From Desulforamulus ruminis DSM 2154 (GTDB lineage: Bacteria; Bacillota; Desulfotomaculia; Desulfotomaculales; Desulfotomaculaceae): 64,000 nt of DNA. The stretch lies in NCBI RefSeq assembly GCF_000215085.1, contig NC_015589.1, forward strand, positions 3,236,120 to 3,300,119. Direction: 5' to 3'. Of the stretch, positions 60,902 to 64,000 are shown piece by piece (within the stretch, counting starts at the first letter, position 1; each line of letters begins with the position of its first letter). The notes below the pieces were generated by a model that was not told the origin of the DNA, did not search any database, and saw only the letters and a list, made by a program, of their open reading frames with translations. The position numbers were made by a program, and so were the translations under genes.

Positions 60902-61825
60902 TTATGACCTTTTCACCAGAGCGGACATGGCCGAAGCAATATCGGGATATTTAAACGGATAATTCATTTCCGAAATCTTTTTGGGCATGACCTTCTGGCC
61001 CTTTAACAATAACTCTTCCGCCATCTCTCCCAAAACCACTCTGGCTAAAAATCCGGGAAGGCGGGTCCAGGACCTCTGGCCCAAAGCACCGGCCAAGGCT
61101 CTGTCCAGTTCAGCCATGGTCACCGGTTGAGGACTGCAGCAGTTTACCGCACCCCGGAATCGCTCATCCACCAGGGCCAGGCTTATTAGGGCAACCAGGT
61201 CCTCCATGTGGATCCAGGAACACCACTGTCCGCCGTCTCCAATATAGCCGCCCAGACCAAACCGGTAAGGAAGGGATATTTTTTCAAAGACGCCTCCCCC
61301 GGCCTTGAGAACCATTCCCAAGCGGCAAAGAACCACCCGGATCCCGTCCGGCTCAAGGGCCAAGGCCTCCTGTTCCCATTCCAGGCATACCCTGGCCAGG
61401 AAGCCTTCTCCCGCCGGGCTTTCCTCGTCAAAGGCCGCTGTTGGATGGACGCCATAATAACCTACCGCCGAAGCATTGATAAAGATTTGGGGAAAAGGAA
61501 GACCCGCAGTCTGATTTCTTTTAATACTTTGCGCCAGTTGACGGGTTATCCGCAGCCTGCTTTCCAATATCCGTTCTTTCGTCCGGGTTGTCCACCGTCC
61601 TGCCGAAATATTGTGCCCTGCCAGGTTGATAACGGCATCCGACTGCCCGATGAGATCCTGGGAAAACAACTTATCGCCTTCGGGAAGTTTGGCGTAAAAA
61701 ATGTCCTTCTGCCGGGGCGGTGGATCCCTGCGGGAAACAATGACCACCCGGTACCCCTGGAGGATGAGGGCTGCGGCCAGCTCTCCGCCCACAAATCCCG
61801 TTCCACCTGCCAGTAAAATATTCAT
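60902..61825 (-). CDS. TIGR01777-family NAD(P)-binding epimerase
   Basis: 307 residues. N-terminal Rossmann motif ILLAGGTGFVGGELAAALIL (about 3-22), INLAGHNISAGRWTTRTKER (about 67), VNASAVGYYG-like segment INASAVGYYGVHPTAAFDEE, and C-terminal DUF1731 (LPGFLARVVLGEMAEELLLKG). Same family as YfcH and SulA-like cell-division-inhibitor annotations; substrate unknown. The gene lies 57 bases upstream of the candidate selenoprotein and may be cotranscribed. Confidence 0.88.
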   Translation of the reverse strand: MNILLAGGTGFVGGELAAALILQGYRVVIVSRRDPPPRQKDIFYAKLPEGDKLFSQDLIGQSDAVINLAGHNISAGRWTTRTKERILESRLRITRQLAQSIKRNQTAGLPFPQIFINASAVGYYGVHPTAAFDEESPAGEGFLARVCLEWEQEALALEPDGIRVVLCRLGMVLKAGGGVFEKISLPYRFGLGGYIGDGGQWCSWIHMEDLVALISLALVDERFRGAVNCCSPQPVTMAELDRALAGALGQRSWTRLPGFLARVVLGEMAEELLLKGQKVMPKKISEMNYPFKYPDIASAMSALVKRS

Positions 61826-62056
61826 TGTACCCTCCTTCTTCCCAATCCTCTCCTTTCTTTAACGCCATCTACTCTATATTGCTAGACTGGGAATTATTTT
61901 AATTCTTAAAACTTGAAAAATCCCTAAATATTGATTACTTATATCCTACAATATTTACTTAAAAATACTTATATTCTTTCTGTATTCTAAAATAAGTTTT
62001 TTAAACAAATATAGACAACGGTTTTTGTTTTAATTTTGTTTAACCGCTAATAAGCT

Positions 62057-62085
62057 AAAAGGCCGTCAAAACCTTGACCGCCTTT
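62057..62085 (-). terminator. Terminator of the MntA/HepT pair
   Basis: AAGGC..TCAA / TTGA..GCCTT interrupted stem followed by TTTTAGC on the minus strand. Confidence 0.5.
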
Positions 62086-62153
62086 AAGAATGTTTTATAT
62101 TTAGTGCCAATCACAGGCATCATCACCAGCTAGGTTTGGAGTTTTTGTAACGG

Positions 62154-62600
62154 TTATTTAAATGACCCATTTACTTCTTTATTGCCTGATGTAAAATCCA
62201 TGATATATTTGCAGAACTGGGTTAAGTCGGTCAAACGATTCTGCATTAAATCATAGAGCTCTTCCGGGGTCACCTTATTGTAATCATGGATTAGTCGGTT
62301 CCGGTAGCCGGCAATTCCTGCAATATTTTGGGCAAAATCAGCGGGTAAACAGTTTGCTTCCCTTAATTTTTCTATGACAGAGCGGTAATCCACCGGCACC
62401 CCCAAGCCGGATTTAATGACCACGTGGCGGCCTAAATCAAATAATGCTTCCAATGCTCTACGCAGTCTGTTTTCCGCAATATCAATGGCGTCTTCATCAA
62501 CCCGAAATTGTTCCATCGGTGTATTTGCCAGACGTTTTAGCCGATTTACCGAGTTTGTAATAATTCCAATCCTTTCTGAAATTAAAGAGTGATTATACAT
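62154..62600 (-). CDS. hepT: HepT-like (DUF86) ribonuclease toxin
   Basis: 148 residues, all-helical HEPN-fold protein with the RX4HXY active motif in YRNRLIHDYNKVTPEELYDL (about 112). HepT toxins cleave RNA and are neutralised by AMPylation by their MntA partner. The start overlaps the end of the mntA gene by eight bases, the usual coupled layout of the type VII pair. Function as toxin is a family inference. Confidence 0.85.
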   Translation of the reverse strand: MYNHSLISERIGIITNSVNRLKRLANTPMEQFRVDEDAIDIAENRLRRALEALFDLGRHVVIKSGLGVPVDYRSVIEKLREANCLPADFAQNIAGIAGYRNRLIHDYNKVTPEELYDLMQNRLTDLTQFCKYIMDFTSGNKEVNGSFK

Positions 62601-63006
62601 CTAAATCCTCCTTTACGGTTTCATATAACTCTTTATAACCGTAATCCAAGTGATACTTAAAGTCCATATAACGTCCGGAAATTAAATATTCGTAGTCCGT
62701 TCGAAGATCGTCGTCCGACGAGTAAATAACCTTTCCTTTGCTGATAATTTCAAAAGCCAGGGCCAGGGAGGCTTTTTGCAGGAATAATAAATCCACTTCC
62801 AGAGGACCAAGTAACTCAGCCAAATCCGGATAAAGCTCCATATACAGGTTTACCGGACTCAATGGAGCATTTAGCGTCAGCACCGCTAAATCAATATCTC
62901 CGGCATGCTCTTGATCTTCAATATAAGAGCCAAACAAATATACGGCAATAATATCCGGATATTTTTTAAATATTGGGGTTAGAGATTCGCTGTTTAAATC
63001 CCTCAT
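62593..63006 (-). CDS. mntA: MntA-like nucleotidyltransferase antitoxin
   Basis: 137 residues. Minimal nucleotidyltransferase domain with VYLFGSYIEDQEHAGDIDLA (about 25-44), which holds the GS...DxD catalytic motif, here with nine residues between GS and the first Asp. In characterised pairs MntA transfers AMP to Tyr of HepT. The rest (LGPLEVDLLFLQKASLALAF) matches the family. Upstream gene of the pair. Confidence 0.85.
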   Translation of the reverse strand: MRDLNSESLTPIFKKYPDIIAVYLFGSYIEDQEHAGDIDLAVLTLNAPLSPVNLYMELYPDLAELLGPLEVDLLFLQKASLALAFEIISKGKVIYSSDDDLRTDYEYLISGRYMDFKYHLDYGYKELYETVKEDLDV

Positions 63007-63055
63007 ACTAATTCACCTTCATCTAAATTCTTTATTATCCAATCTTATTTAAATA

Positions 63056-63089
63056 AAAAGTCCTATTATTTGTTAATAATAGGACTTTT
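63056..63089. terminator. Terminator of the polysaccharide deacetylase gene
   Basis: AAAAGTCCTATTATT pairs perfectly with AATAATAGGACTTTT (15 bp, TGTT loop); usable in both directions. Confidence 0.85.
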
Positions 63090-63165
63090 GCTGCAAATAC
63101 GTTTAAAATTATTGTATGTTATATTCCATATACTGTCAATTAGCTTTTTGCGTTCATTGCCTCCG

Positions 63166-63987
63166 CTAAATTTTCTCGTTGCCCGTGTTCAACTTAACAA
63201 TTTCCGAAAGGGGAACCAGCTTAATTCCTTCTTTTTGAATCGAAGGAATGGCTTCTTTAATCGCTTCAGCCGTTATATTTCCCCCTTGTCCCACATGTCC
63301 GATAACCACTGCAAAGCCCTGCTTCTTGGCTACCTTGCAGGCCTTGGACAGTTGTTTTTGGATATGGTCCTTGCTCTTAACATCATCTAAAAAGATATCT
63401 CTTTTTACACAGGGAATATTCATGGATTTGGCTGCGGGGATTACCTGAGAGTTCACGGAGGTTAAGCTGTCCAACACATATAAGCCTCTATTTTGGGCTA
63501 CTTCCAGCATGGGAATAATTTTTTCCTTGTTGCTGGTGATTCTGGAACCGGTATGATTATTAAATCCTTTGGCGTAGGGCACGGTCTGAAGGTTTTTCGT
63601 GAAAGTGGCTTTAATCTCCTTATCACTCATATTGGATACAATGGCTCCCGGTCCCAGCCAGGAGGCCTTGCCCTTTACCGGCTCCATGGGCTGGTGCAGA
63701 ATCACTTCATGTCCTCTCTGATGCGCTTCCCGGCTTTGCTCCACCGAATGGCTTAAGTTGGGCATGACCGCCATGGTTATGGGAATGTCCATGGCCATAA
63801 ATTCTTTTACCCCGTGGGTATCCGCCCCCCCAAAATCATCAATGACAATAGCCATGACCGGTTGAGTTTTTTCTATGGCGGCTTTGGAAGTAAAAATATT
63901 TTTTTGCAGACCCCAGTATCCCAGGCCCAGCATGAGACAGACCAGAAGTATCCCCGCCGCGGTTCGTAAATGTTTCAAATGACTCAC
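63166..63987 (-). CDS. Divergent polysaccharide deacetylase (YibQ/DUF610 family)
   Basis: 273 residues with an N-terminal signal anchor (TAAGILLVCLMLGLGYWGL) and a NodB-like barrel of the divergent type: PVMAIVIDDFGGADTHGVKE (about 43-62, with the DD pair), ITMAVMPNLSHSVEQSREAH, HEVILHQPMEP (metal-binding His region), FNNHTGSRITSNKEKI and a late GFAVVIGHVGQG. Extracytoplasmic, probably acting on cell-wall or spore polysaccharide; substrate unproven. The start lies 13 bases from the window edge. Confidence 0.88.
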   Translation of the reverse strand: MSHLKHLRTAAGILLVCLMLGLGYWGLQKNIFTSKAAIEKTQPVMAIVIDDFGGADTHGVKEFMAMDIPITMAVMPNLSHSVEQSREAHQRGHEVILHQPMEPVKGKASWLGPGAIVSNMSDKEIKATFTKNLQTVPYAKGFNNHTGSRITSNKEKIIPMLEVAQNRGLYVLDSLTSVNSQVIPAAKSMNIPCVKRDIFLDDVKSKDHIQKQLSKACKVAKKQGFAVVIGHVGQGGNITAEAIKEAIPSIQKEGIKLVPLSEIVKLNTGNEKI

Positions 63988-64000
63988 CTTTTCTATTGGA

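Overview
The window reads as a chromosomal segment of an anaerobic, spore-forming Firmicute, most likely a Desulfotomaculum/Desulforamulus-type member of the Peptococcaceae. That is an inference from a hisS-aspS operon behind a T-box, a YjcZ-type small protein, an HndABC-like NADH module, a GH18 spore-type glycosidase with stalk domains, c-di-AMP and Mn riboswitches, and RBS-rich gene starts. No tRNA, rRNA or CRISPR array was recognised.

Layout. 0-12 kb is orderly core sequence: the start of an unknown membrane gene, a 6S RNA, T-box-hisS-aspS, a DUF896 protein with an unusual Cys/His tail, a HAD hydrolase, an OpuC-type osmoprotectant importer under a c-di-AMP riboswitch, a methyltransferase, YjcZ, and an ECF sigma factor with its probable anti-sigma partner. 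12-24 kb holds decayed small genes, an orphan DUF4179 gene cut off by an IS110 element, and a seven-gene minus-strand block: Lrp-type RAM domain, NuoE-like, 2Fe-2S ferredoxin, NuoF-like, a 1146-residue GltD/NuoG/molybdopterin fusion, histidine kinase and NarL-type regulator.

24-46 kb is an AT-rich accessory island. It contains secreted and small membrane proteins of unknown function, frameshifted genes, two families of MITE-like repeats, a broken IS110 element and two apparently identical inverted IS3 copies. Its right edge carries a complete agr-type quorum-sensing operon in the order kinase, AgrB, AgrD, LytTR regulator. Five clusters of a TTCAGACA box repeated every 21 bp lie in this window, all facing the minus strand. 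They precede the agr operon, two secreted proteins, a segment near a membrane thioredoxin, and the promoter of a second agr operon destroyed by IS110. I infer a local LytTR regulon whose modules were duplicated and then broken by mobile elements.

46-64 kb returns to core-like sequence: YczE protein, LysR regulator with divergent DUF401 permease, a Mn riboswitch with a GDT1-type exporter, SRPBCC protein, APC permease, GH18 protein, an SsuABC-type importer, ferritin, a rubredoxin-like protein, a second OpuC-type importer, a TIGR01777 epimerase, a MntA/HepT pair and a divergent polysaccharide deacetylase. The second importer is preceded, 28 bases upstream of its permease, by a 100-codon frame (60543-60845, minus) with one in-frame TGA at codon 21 and a SECIS-like hairpin. 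This is a candidate selenoprotein that a standard gene finder would miss, and it is the most interesting single object in the window.
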